From NCBI GenBank assembly GCA_027487515.1, contig JAIYDL010000007.1, positions 62,001-126,000 of the forward strand: DNA of 64,000 bases, in the 5' to 3' direction. Shown one piece after another: positions 26,798 to 33,923 of this stretch. This stretch comes from Pseudomonadota bacterium. Lineage in GTDB: Bacteria > Bdellovibrionota > Bacteriovoracia > Bacteriovoracales > Bacteriovoracaceae. A program made the position numbers and the translations under genes. The notes below the pieces were generated by a model, which did no database searches, was not told the DNA's origin, and saw only the letters and a list, made by a program, of their open reading frames with translations. Every line of letters starts with the position of its first letter. The stretch's first letter is position 1.

Positions 26798-27325
26798 TTA
26801 CTTTTTCTTACCTGGGGCAACCATCGCTATGATTCGATTCCCCATGAACTTCGCAGGAGCCTCGATCACGGCCCCCTTCTCAACGACGGTTTTAACGATC
26901 TCATCGAACTTCGACAGACCAATCTCTTTGTGCGCCATCTCTCGCCCGCGGAACTGCATGAGAAGCTTCACTTTATCACCCTGGTCGAGGAATTTCTCTA
27001 TGTGGTTAACCTTCACCTCAAGGTCGTGTTTCTCGATGTTCGGACGGAATTTCATCTCCTTAACATCGATCACGACTTGCTTTTTCTTCGCCTCAGCGAG
27101 TTTCTTTTGAATCTGATACTTGTACTTACCGTAGTCCATCATCTTAACGACGGGCGGATTAGCGTTCGGGGAAATCTCGATAAGGTCCATACCCTCAGAG
27201 TCGGCCATGATCCGGGCTTGAGCGAGTGTCACCACTCCGTAAGCTTTGCCGTCATCACCAATCAGACGAATCTCGTGCGCACGAATTCTCTCGTTAACTC
27301 TCGGCTCTTGAACTTTTTCGCTTAT
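26798..27325 (-). CDS. infC: Translation initiation factor IF-3, predicted ATA start
   Basis: IF-3 keeps 30S subunits free and checks start codons. The conserved N-domain (RVNERIRAHEIRLIGDDG, then NANPPVVKMMDYGKYKY) and C-domain (RGREMAHKEIG) are both present. The first ATG/GTG/TTG in frame is a GTG at 27238 that would remove the first ~29 residues of the conserved N-domain. Full-length frame continues up to an ATA at 27323-27325 with GGAGGT exactly 5 bases before it, and an in-frame stop 10 codons further upstream. The ATA start gives 175 residues, close to the usual ~180. E. coli infC starts with AUU and Myxococcus infC with AUC, so a rare autoregulatory start is expected of this gene. Confidence 0.9.
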   Translation of the reverse strand: MSEKVQEPRVNERIRAHEIRLIGDDGKAYGVVTLAQARIMADSEGMDLIEISPNANPPVVKMMDYGKYKYQIQKKLAEAKKKQVVIDVKEMKFRPNIEKHDLEVKVNHIEKFLDQGDKVKLLMQFRGREMAHKEIGLSKFDEIVKTVVEKGAVIEAPAKFMGNRIIAMVAPGKKK

Positions 27326-27330
27326 AACCC

Positions 27331-27336
27331 ACCTCC
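27331..27336 (-). promoter_or_regulatory. Shine-Dalgarno sequence deciding the infC start
   Basis: GGAGGT on the minus strand, 5 bases before the ATA at 27325. No ATG, GTG or TTG occurs in frame within range. Confidence 0.8.
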
Positions 27337-27369
27337 GTACAAACGCGGGATCTTAATAAATAAAAACAA

Positions 27370-27398
27370 AAATTACCTTGCTCGGATTAACATGACAA
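27370..27398 (-). promoter_or_regulatory. Possible infC promoter
   Basis: On the minus strand TTGTCA, 17 bases, TAATTT, about 45 bases upstream of the infC start and just after the end of the preceding gene. The -10 match is weak. Confidence 0.35.
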
Positions 27399-27402
27399 GG
27401 AG

Positions 27403-27849
27403 TCATTCATGGAAGATCGCCTCGAGGGAGAGCCCTAGCTTGGGGTCAAGCGAGCGCCCGATCCGAAACATGAACGCAGCCGCCAGCTGAGGGTGCGCCT
27501 TCCGCACAGTCTGCCGCAGGATCGCGGCGGCCTCGAGATAATCCTCGATGTCCTCTCCTGCGAGCGGGGCCCTCCAGACCGGGGCAGCCGTCCAGTCCTG
27601 CAGTGAATAAGGGGGCCCAGGGTTACGCTTGGGTCCAATGACCGCTCGGGCCACGGCGCACTCCCCCAGCCCCTCCAAGATCGCCTCTGGGGCATCGGAA
27701 TAGAGCAGGTAGACGGCCTCTTCGGAAAGATCCAGCCCCATGCCTTCGAGCGCAGCGTCGAGCTTCGCACTAAGGGCGTACCAGTCCTTGCCGCTCAGTT
27801 CAGACACCAGTCCGAGAAGCCGGAGGTTCGGGAGGAGTGAGTTAAGCAT
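27403..27849 (-). CDS. Hypothetical protein
   Basis: I do not recognise this 148-residue protein. It has no signal peptide or membrane segment and looks like a soluble alpha-helical protein (LSAKLDAALEGMGLDLSEE, EDYLEAAAILRQTVRK). Codon use matches its neighbours. Its ATG directly abuts the stop of the PlsB-like gene, so it is likely cotranslated with it and may have a membrane-lipid or regulatory connection, but that is inference from position only. Confidence 0.6.
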   Translation of the reverse strand: MLNSLLPNLRLLGLVSELSGKDWYALSAKLDAALEGMGLDLSEEAVYLLYSDAPEAILEGLGECAVARAVIGPKRNPGPPYSLQDWTAAPVWRAPLAGEDIEDYLEAAAILRQTVRKAHPQLAAAFMFRIGRSLDPKLGLSLEAIFHE

Positions 27850-29622
27850 CTAGGGGAGGGCCTTGTTGAACTTGAGATTGATCGCGACCTGGTCATTGAG
27901 GTCTCGGATAAATTTTTCAATCGAATCGTCGAGTTTGGCGTGATCCACGACCCGGAAAGTGCGGTCTTCGTTGCGCTCGATCACTTTTTGGTTTTGGTGA
28001 TAAATGAGAGTGTCTTTAATGATAGGAACAGCATAGGACTCCGGGTACTTGATGATCCGGCCGTGCTCGAGTTCGAGGTTGAAGAGTTCCTTGGACACGT
28101 TGATGAAGCGCTCCTGGGTGAAGTTCTCCTCGGCCAGGTACTTCACCGACAGGGCCGAAATGTAGTAGGCCTCGTAGAGATACGCGAGCGCGGTGGAGAA
28201 GCGTCTCACGCGAGTGGCAATGGCGTAGAGATCGGCGCTGGAGAGGCGCATGCACTCTTCCAGGGACTCGAACTTCCTTCCCAGGGCGAAGGAGACGATG
28301 TCGAGCGCCTCCTGGATCATTTCTTTCGGGGTCGGGAGGTAGAACTCGTACTTCAGTTCTTTCCGCTTCATCATGAGAAAGCGCGTGAGCTGCATGCCGT
28401 CTTTTATCGAACCGTTCCAGACGTTAAACCACGTCGCATTGATGATCGCCGGAACGAGGAAATGGTGGAGGATCATGTTCTTGTGGAAGAGCACCTCAAC
28501 CCGTCGCTCGCCCTTGATGGCGTAGTAGACTTGGTTGAGCTTCTCGCGCTTCAGGACCTCGATTTTTTTATTGCCGATGAACATGTCGAGAGCGGAGCGG
28601 ATCGAATCCCGAAAATTTCCCCCGGCGAGGCTCGGCGTCAACGGGATCTTCATCGCCCGGCAGTAGTCGATGACATCCACGGCCCGGTCTTCGATCTGCT
28701 TCCAAGTCAGGGCCCCCGAAGGCTCATCCAGCATGACGAGCGCTAACAAGGAACTCGGAGTTATCGGCATGCCGCGGCCAACGGCTTTGAAGTTCGCGAA
28801 CGCAAGGTTCTGGGTCGCCTCTTTCAGATCACCCACGTACCCATCGACGATGATCGGTGCTCCAAAGTGGATGTGGATCGTGCCCAGGCGCTTGTTGAAG
28901 AGCTTCAGCAATTTGAAGAGCTGAGTCCCGTTCTCAGGGACTTTCTTCCCACCACCGAGCTCGCGGGCGTGGGCCTTCTCCTCCGGGATGTGCTCATGGG
29001 CCAGGGAGACCGGAACGAACATGAGGGGCTTTTCGCGGAGGTAGGAGTGGGCTTCGAGGATCATTTGAAAGAGCCCGTACTTGGGCTTCAGGAGCTTCCC
29101 GGTTCGAGTCCGTCCTCCTTCGAAGAAAAACTCCACGATCTGCCCCGTTTTCAAAAGGTAGTAGATGTAGCCTTCGAAGGTGAGCTTGTACAAGTTGTCG
29201 GAGGTGAAAGACCGACGGATGAAGAAGGCTCCGGCACGGCCGAAGAACTGCCCCAACGGGAACACATTGAGGTTGATTCCGGCCGCGACCCGGATGGGAA
29301 TCTCAAACTTCTTAAACATCGAGTAAGTCAGCGCGACGTAGTCCGCGTGGGACTGATGGTTCGGCACGAGGATGATGTAGTTCTCTTCCCGCAGCTTGAA
29401 GAAATCCATCCCCTCTGGCAGCTCGATGTTGACGCCGTCGTAGAGCTTGGCGAACGTCGCGTCGACGAACTTCGCAGCCGCCCTCACCAAGGTCGGCGAG
29501 AACTCGCCATGGATCTCTTGAAAGAGTTTCTTCACTTTCGCAGCGTCGCCGGGCCTTCCCGCGAGACGCTCTTGGAGTCTCGGGTACGTGAGGACAGTTT
29601 CGAGGGCGTTATCAGAAAACAA
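27850..29622 (-). CDS. PlsB-like glycerol-3-phosphate O-acyltransferase family protein
   Basis: It acylates glycerol 3-phosphate (or a related acceptor) at the start of phospholipid synthesis. The acyltransferase motifs are intact: NHQSHAD (HX4D, residues 88-94), GAFFIRRSF (131) and FFEGGRTRTGK (166-176). At 590 residues it is shorter than E. coli PlsB (~807), lacking much of the N-terminal region. The start is a TTG with AGAGGA 5 bases before it. It lies 10 bases after the guaC-like gene and directly before an unknown gene, apparently in one operon. Confidence 0.88.
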   Translation of the reverse strand: MFSDNALETVLTYPRLQERLAGRPGDAAKVKKLFQEIHGEFSPTLVRAAAKFVDATFAKLYDGVNIELPEGMDFFKLREENYIILVPNHQSHADYVALTYSMFKKFEIPIRVAAGINLNVFPLGQFFGRAGAFFIRRSFTSDNLYKLTFEGYIYYLLKTGQIVEFFFEGGRTRTGKLLKPKYGLFQMILEAHSYLREKPLMFVPVSLAHEHIPEEKAHARELGGGKKVPENGTQLFKLLKLFNKRLGTIHIHFGAPIIVDGYVGDLKEATQNLAFANFKAVGRGMPITPSSLLALVMLDEPSGALTWKQIEDRAVDVIDYCRAMKIPLTPSLAGGNFRDSIRSALDMFIGNKKIEVLKREKLNQVYYAIKGERRVEVLFHKNMILHHFLVPAIINATWFNVWNGSIKDGMQLTRFLMMKRKELKYEFYLPTPKEMIQEALDIVSFALGRKFESLEECMRLSSADLYAIATRVRRFSTALAYLYEAYYISALSVKYLAEENFTQERFINVSKELFNLELEHGRIIKYPESYAVPIIKDTLIYHQNQKVIERNEDRTFRVVDHAKLDDSIEKFIRDLNDQVAINLKFNKALP

Positions 29623-29632
29623 GCTAGTCCTC

Positions 29633-30691
29633 TTAGTTGAAGAGTCCGTGAGGTTTAGATTCCATCATACCACTGGCCGTCATTTCCATGAAACGGGCAT
29701 TTTTGTTTATCTCCGCCAGGGTGTTCGCATTGAGGTAAGTCATCCCCGAGCGAACGCCCCCGCTCAGTTCATGAACGATGTTCTCAACCGAGCCTTTGCA
29801 GTTTACCCAACGCGCTTCACCTTCTGCCGCCATCCCTGCTGGCAGTTCACCTCTCCAGGAAACCTGAGCGTCTTTTGACGCCATGCCGCGATAGCGTTTA
29901 CGGCCACCTTCAATTTCTCCAGGTGTCTCAAGACACCCAGAGAGCATGGATCCGAGCATCACGGTCTGGGCACCGGCAGCGAAGGCCTTGACGATGTCCC
30001 CAGAAGTCTTAATTCCCCCGTCGGCGATCACCGGTACGCGGTGCTTCCGTGCCTCCAGCACGCACATCGCAACGGCAGTGAGCTGCGGGACTCCGCAGCC
30101 AGTGATGATTCGAGTCGTGCACATGGAACCCGGTCCGATGCCCACCTTGACTGCGTCCGCACCGTGCTCAATGAGCCCACGGACTCCTTCCGGAGAAGCA
30201 GTGTTTCCTGCGATCACATCGATCTTCGGGTACTTTTTCTTTACGTAGTCGAGGGTTTCAAACATCATCACCGAATCACCATGGGCGATGTCGATGGTGA
30301 GGATGTCGACCCCGGCCGCGACCAGAAGGTCAGCGCGCTTCATCCCCTCTTCCTTGACACCGATCGAAGCCGCGACGGGAAGACCCAACGGAGCGATCGC
30401 CTCTTTCATGAGCTTCACCTGGCGGACCTGTTCCTCCATGGTCATGAACCGGTGAAGAATTCCAAGGCCCCCGAGCTGGGCCATCTTAATCGCCATCTGA
30501 AACTCCGTCACTGTATCCATGTTTGCGGAAATGATCGGAGTCTTTAGGGAATAGTTCCGAGTAACGTTCGACTCGAGGTTCGGAGTCCGCCGCGAGTTCA
30601 TCTCCGAATGGCGAGGCATGAGTAGCACGTCATCAAACGTCAGTCCGCGTGACCGATCCAAAATATCGTCGGCCGAGAAAATTAATCCCAT
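29633..30691 (-). CDS. GMP reductase/IMP dehydrogenase family enzyme without CBS domains
   Basis: A TIM-barrel purine enzyme. The catalytic loop GIGPGSMCTTR has the nucleophilic Cys at residue 191. LTFDDVLLMPRHS, ANMDTVTE and IADGGIKTSGDIVKAF are family features. It lacks the ~120-residue CBS pair of normal IMP dehydrogenase and at 352 residues matches GMP reductase (~347). The N-terminal region is IMPDH-like, so CBS-less IMPDH remains possible. The ATG at 30691 has AAGGGA 8 bases upstream. It is the first gene of the unit with the PlsB-like gene. Confidence 0.85.
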   Translation of the reverse strand: MGLIFSADDILDRSRGLTFDDVLLMPRHSEMNSRRTPNLESNVTRNYSLKTPIISANMDTVTEFQMAIKMAQLGGLGILHRFMTMEEQVRQVKLMKEAIAPLGLPVAASIGVKEEGMKRADLLVAAGVDILTIDIAHGDSVMMFETLDYVKKKYPKIDVIAGNTASPEGVRGLIEHGADAVKVGIGPGSMCTTRIITGCGVPQLTAVAMCVLEARKHRVPVIADGGIKTSGDIVKAFAAGAQTVMLGSMLSGCLETPGEIEGGRKRYRGMASKDAQVSWRGELPAGMAAEGEARWVNCKGSVENIVHELSGGVRSGMTYLNANTLAEINKNARFMEMTASGMMESKPHGLFN

Positions 30692-30868
30692 GAAAAAATC
30701 CCTTGTGATGTGGAGTGTCGGCATAATATGCCAAAAGCATCCGGAAATGAAAACACTAGATCAGCATAAGTATGTCACCGGAAAGACAGGGACCGGAATT
30801 TCCTGGGCCTTGATCTTCCGGGTCTCGGTGAGCTCTACTCCCCGCTATTACTGCGTATCGGAGAAGAG

Positions 30869-32542
30869 CTAATCGTGTTTGGCGTTGAAGCTCTCAATCG
30901 CGCTGGCCATGAGGTAGGAGTGCGCACGGATCTTCCGGAGCGCCACCACCATATCGGAGTAGGTTAAGGCGGTTACCGGGAGGTAGGCCCCTTTCGAAAT
31001 CCGATCCAAGTGTTTCTCCCGCATACTGTCGGCCCAGAGCTGGAGCTCGTCGGACTTCGCCTCGATGCCCGCCATGTCGAGGACTTCTCCGTTCTCGAGA
31101 CCATCTCCGACGAGCTCGAAGAAGACCCACACGTCATCCAGGAACTGGAAGAATTCGACGCGAGACTCGCCCTCAAGTTTCTCGGTCGCTTTGAAGCGCT
31201 CCCGGTACGAGGCGAGCCGCTCGATGTAATCGGCGACGGACTCGAGTTCGTCGGCAATTTTAATCATGGCCTGGACCTGCTCACTCTGGTGATGGGACAT
31301 GGGCTTTTCCATCACGTAACAAAGAAAGACCGTGATCTCTTTATGGATGTTGTCCGTGATCCGCTCGTAGTCGATGATCTTGGCCAGCATCTTCGGGTCG
31401 TAGGTCTCGGCCTGCCAGTAGTCCCGGTTGAGCTTGTACATGCGCTCAACGATGTTCTTCATCTTCTTGAGCTCAGACTCGGCCTGGGCCATGCTCGCGG
31501 CCGGGAGCATGTTCATCGGATCCCCGAGGACCAGGAGGTGCGGAACCTCTTTCTCTGAGCGATCCGGAGTGATCTTGGTCACGAAGGCGGCCAGCTGATG
31601 GATGAACGGAAGGAAGAGGAGGGTCGCGCCCACGTTGAACAGGGTGTGGGCGAGAGCGATGTGCTGACCGACGTACGGTCGAGTCCCATCCGGAGCGATG
31701 AACCGCGCGTCGTGCGGGATCAGAGAATTCACCAGTTCGATGAAGTACGGAAGCCAGGTCAGCATCAAGAGGACGCCGAAGATGTTGAAGCACGCATGGG
31801 CCCGGGCTGCACGCTTGGCATTCACGTTCGCGCCAACGGAGGCAAGGATTGCCGTGATGGTGGTCCCGATGTTCTCCCCGAGGACCAGCGCCACGGAGGT
31901 GTGGTACGGGATGATCCCCGCGTAGGCGAGGGCCATGGTGATCCCGAGCATGGCCGATGAACTCTGGACGATCATGGTGAGGAGGCAGCCCATCAAGATG
32001 GACGCCAGGTAGGCGCCGAAGTGGTTCCCGGAGAAGTACGCAATGGAATCCAGAAAAGCTTGATTATCTCGAAGCGGAACGAAGGCTCCGGACATGGTCT
32101 GAAGGCCCACGAAGACGAGCCCAACACCGAAGAGGGATTTCCCGAGGTGCTGCCACTTCTCCGACTTGGAGAAGAGTGCCGGGATGAACCCAAGGCCCAC
32201 CAAAAGGAGGCCGTACTTATCGACCTTCAGAGAAATGATCCAGCCGGTGATCGTCGTTCCAATGTTGGCACCGAAGATCACCCCGATGGCCTGGGTGAGA
32301 TTCATGAGGCCCGCGTTCACGAAGCCCACCGCCATCACGGTTGTGACGGAAGAGGACTGGATGATGCAGGTGACGACGAGGCCCACGCCCACCGCCATGA
32401 ACCGGTTGGACGTGATCGAGTTGATGATCTTTCGGATGACGTCCCCGGCAGCCGCCTGGAGCCCATCGGACATGAACTTCATCCCGAAGAAGAAGATCCC
32501 GAGTCCCCCGAATAGGGTATAGATAATGGTAAAGGCTTCCAT
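30869..32542 (-). CDS. Na/Pi cotransporter family protein with PhoU-like C-terminal domain
   Basis: A sodium-dependent phosphate transporter of the NptA/YjbB type. The two inverted membrane repeats each carry the QSSS signature (IIQSSSVTTVMAVGF near residue 60 and VQSSSAMLGITMALAYAG near 212), with about eight hydrophobic segments in the first 320 residues. Residues ~345-557 are helical and PhoU-like. AAGGAG precedes the ATG. It follows a small membrane protein gene by 20 bases, and a Pho-box-like repeat lies upstream of that gene. Confidence 0.92.
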   Translation of the reverse strand: MEAFTIIYTLFGGLGIFFFGMKFMSDGLQAAAGDVIRKIINSITSNRFMAVGVGLVVTCIIQSSSVTTVMAVGFVNAGLMNLTQAIGVIFGANIGTTITGWIISLKVDKYGLLLVGLGFIPALFSKSEKWQHLGKSLFGVGLVFVGLQTMSGAFVPLRDNQAFLDSIAYFSGNHFGAYLASILMGCLLTMIVQSSSAMLGITMALAYAGIIPYHTSVALVLGENIGTTITAILASVGANVNAKRAARAHACFNIFGVLLMLTWLPYFIELVNSLIPHDARFIAPDGTRPYVGQHIALAHTLFNVGATLLFLPFIHQLAAFVTKITPDRSEKEVPHLLVLGDPMNMLPAASMAQAESELKKMKNIVERMYKLNRDYWQAETYDPKMLAKIIDYERITDNIHKEITVFLCYVMEKPMSHHQSEQVQAMIKIADELESVADYIERLASYRERFKATEKLEGESRVEFFQFLDDVWVFFELVGDGLENGEVLDMAGIEAKSDELQLWADSMREKHLDRISKGAYLPVTALTYSDMVVALRKIRAHSYLMASAIESFNAKHD

Positions 32543-32562
32543 CTACTCTCCTTGAGTACTCT

Positions 32563-32814
32563 CTAGTCCACCATCACCGCAAAGCCGATGGGAATCAGGA
32601 CGTAGAGAATCGTATCGCGCACCAGGTAAAACAAAAAAAAGTAAACGAAGGCCTTCGGCCCCTTGAGGAACAGGCGCTCAAGACCGAGGTACTGGGCCTT
32701 CTTCGACATGGCCACCATGAACTTGGTTTTACCGTAGTGCCGGATGAAGAATGAAATGGCGCCGTCGACTTTGTGGTCGAAGGCAGAAAAGTGGGTTTTA
32801 ATCCAAGCCTGCAT
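32563..32814 (-). CDS. Small membrane protein upstream of the phosphate transporter
   Basis: An 83-residue protein (ATG at 32814; a start at 32847 is possible) with a basic amphipathic N-terminal half and one hydrophobic segment near the C-terminus (VYFFLFYLVRDTILYVLIPIGFAVMV). No family recognised. It is the first gene of a two-gene unit with the Na/Pi cotransporter, so it may assist that transporter. Confidence 0.65.
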   Translation of the reverse strand: MQAWIKTHFSAFDHKVDGAISFFIRHYGKTKFMVAMSKKAQYLGLERLFLKGPKAFVYFFLFYLVRDTILYVLIPIGFAVMVD

Positions 32815-32851
32815 ACTTAATCTTTTCAAATAATCGTTTTTTCTCAAAGTG

Positions 32852-32880
32852 AATTAATGTCTTTGTGGCAATTGTGTCAA
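32852..32880 (-). promoter_or_regulatory. Promoter of the phosphate transporter unit
   Basis: On the minus strand a perfect TTGACA, 17 bases and TTAATT, about 38-66 bases upstream of the small membrane protein start. The -10 box is weak, which suits an activator-dependent promoter. Confidence 0.45.
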
Positions 32881-32935
32881 GAAAACCGAGGATAAAATAT
32901 TTTTTGTTTACACGTTTGTCACCATCTTTTTCAGT

Positions 32936-32957
32936 CGTTATGACACTTTCATGACAC
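32936..32957 (-). promoter_or_regulatory. Pho-box-like tandem direct repeat
   Basis: On the minus strand GTGTCATGAAA is followed by GTGTCATAACG: two TGTCAT units with an 11-bp period and an A-rich spacer. This closely resembles the E. coli PhoB box (CTGTCATAAA repeated). It lies 120 bases upstream of the phosphate transporter unit and 33 bases before the divergent hemA ATG, where an OmpR-family activator or repressor could also act. Confidence 0.6.
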
Positions 32958-32989
32958 TAACATAAAGCCCATCCTTTAAAGTTTGAATT

Positions 32990-33919
32990 ATGTTAGCGGC
33001 GCTCAAACTCTGGAACTTCAACAGCGGTACTCCCCAGCCTGGGGAACCCTCCCAGCATGCCTTTATCCTTCGCACTTGTCAGCGCACGCTGGTGCTTTCT
33101 TTTGAGGGCCATCCGTTCAGTACCCACGAGCTGCCCAAGCACGAGCTCGAGACCGGTGCGGGAGCGTACATGTTCCTCCTCGAAACGATCTGCGGCCTCA
33201 AGAGTAAATTGATCGGAGAGAACGAAATCGTCGGTCAGTTCAAAGAGGCTTACCAGATTTACGCCGCAGGCACGCTCAAAGACACTCGCATCCTGCACCT
33301 CCTCGAGAAACTCTTCAAGGATGCCAAAGACATCCGGACCCAGTACCTCATCGGGATCTCTCAGAAAACCTACGCGTCACTCACTCGCCGGCACATGCAG
33401 CGGGCCCGCGCTGAGCACATCGTGATCATCGGTTCCGGTGCACTGGCCGAAGATCTGATCAACCAGTTCAAGAAAAAAGCCCGGGTCGCAATCTGCGCCC
33501 GCAACGAGGCCCGGGTCTCTGAGCTCGCGGCGCTCCACTCCTTGGAAGTGATTCCCTGGGACGATCGCGGTTCTCTCACGGCCCAGCCGTTCATCGCCAA
33601 TACCGTCGGGACCGACTCCGTGCTGTTCGATGAAGCCTTCTTCGACGCCTGGGAAGAGCAGTCGAGCAGGCTCTTCGTTGACCTCGGTTCCCCCTCAGCG
33701 ATTCGCACAGAGTTAGGTGTTTCTTCCGGCGTCGTGCGCCTCGACGACATTTTCCAGGAAGGTGCAGTAGTCGAGGAGCAGAAGCAGGCGCAGATCGCTC
33801 TCGCGAAAGCGGCGATGCTTTCCATCACCCAAAGGCGCGAGGCCCTTTTCGAGGAAAAATTCAATAAACCTCGGGAGCTATTAGCTCCTCAAATCGCCAC
33901 GCCTGTGAGATACCTCTAG
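32990..33919 (+). CDS. hemA: Compact glutamyl-tRNA reductase
   Basis: It reduces glutamyl-tRNA to glutamate-1-semialdehyde, the first step of tetrapyrrole synthesis. The catalytic cysteine is in LRTCQRTLVL (Cys30), and LKSKLIGENEIVGQFKEAY matches the tRNA/active-site helix. An NADPH-binding segment IVIIGSGALAEDLI begins near residue 144. At 309 residues it is ~100 shorter than usual: the N-terminus before Cys is about 20 residues short, and the C-terminal dimerisation domain is nearly absent. First gene of the hem cluster; hemC starts 4 bases after its stop. Confidence 0.88.
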   Translation: MLAALKLWNFNSGTPQPGEPSQHAFILRTCQRTLVLSFEGHPFSTHELPKHELETGAGAYMFLLETICGLKSKLIGENEIVGQFKEAYQIYAAGTLKDTRILHLLEKLFKDAKDIRTQYLIGISQKTYASLTRRHMQRARAEHIVIIGSGALAEDLINQFKKKARVAICARNEARVSELAALHSLEVIPWDDRGSLTAQPFIANTVGTDSVLFDEAFFDAWEEQSSRLFVDLGSPSAIRTELGVSSGVVRLDDIFQEGAVVEEQKQAQIALAKAAMLSITQRREALFEEKFNKPRELLAPQIATPVRYL

Positions 33920-33923
33920 GCCT

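Noticed and set aside
27238-27240. GTG as the start of infC
   Set aside because: It would delete conserved IF-3 N-domain residues and has no ribosome-binding site, while the ATA at 27325 has an ideal one.
30690-30872. 61-codon plus-strand frame between the guaC-like gene and the Na/Pi cotransporter
   Set aside because: No Shine-Dalgarno sequence, it starts opposite the guaC-like start, and codon choice is not gene-like. The stop overlaps the transporter stop (CTAA), which is suggestive but not enough.
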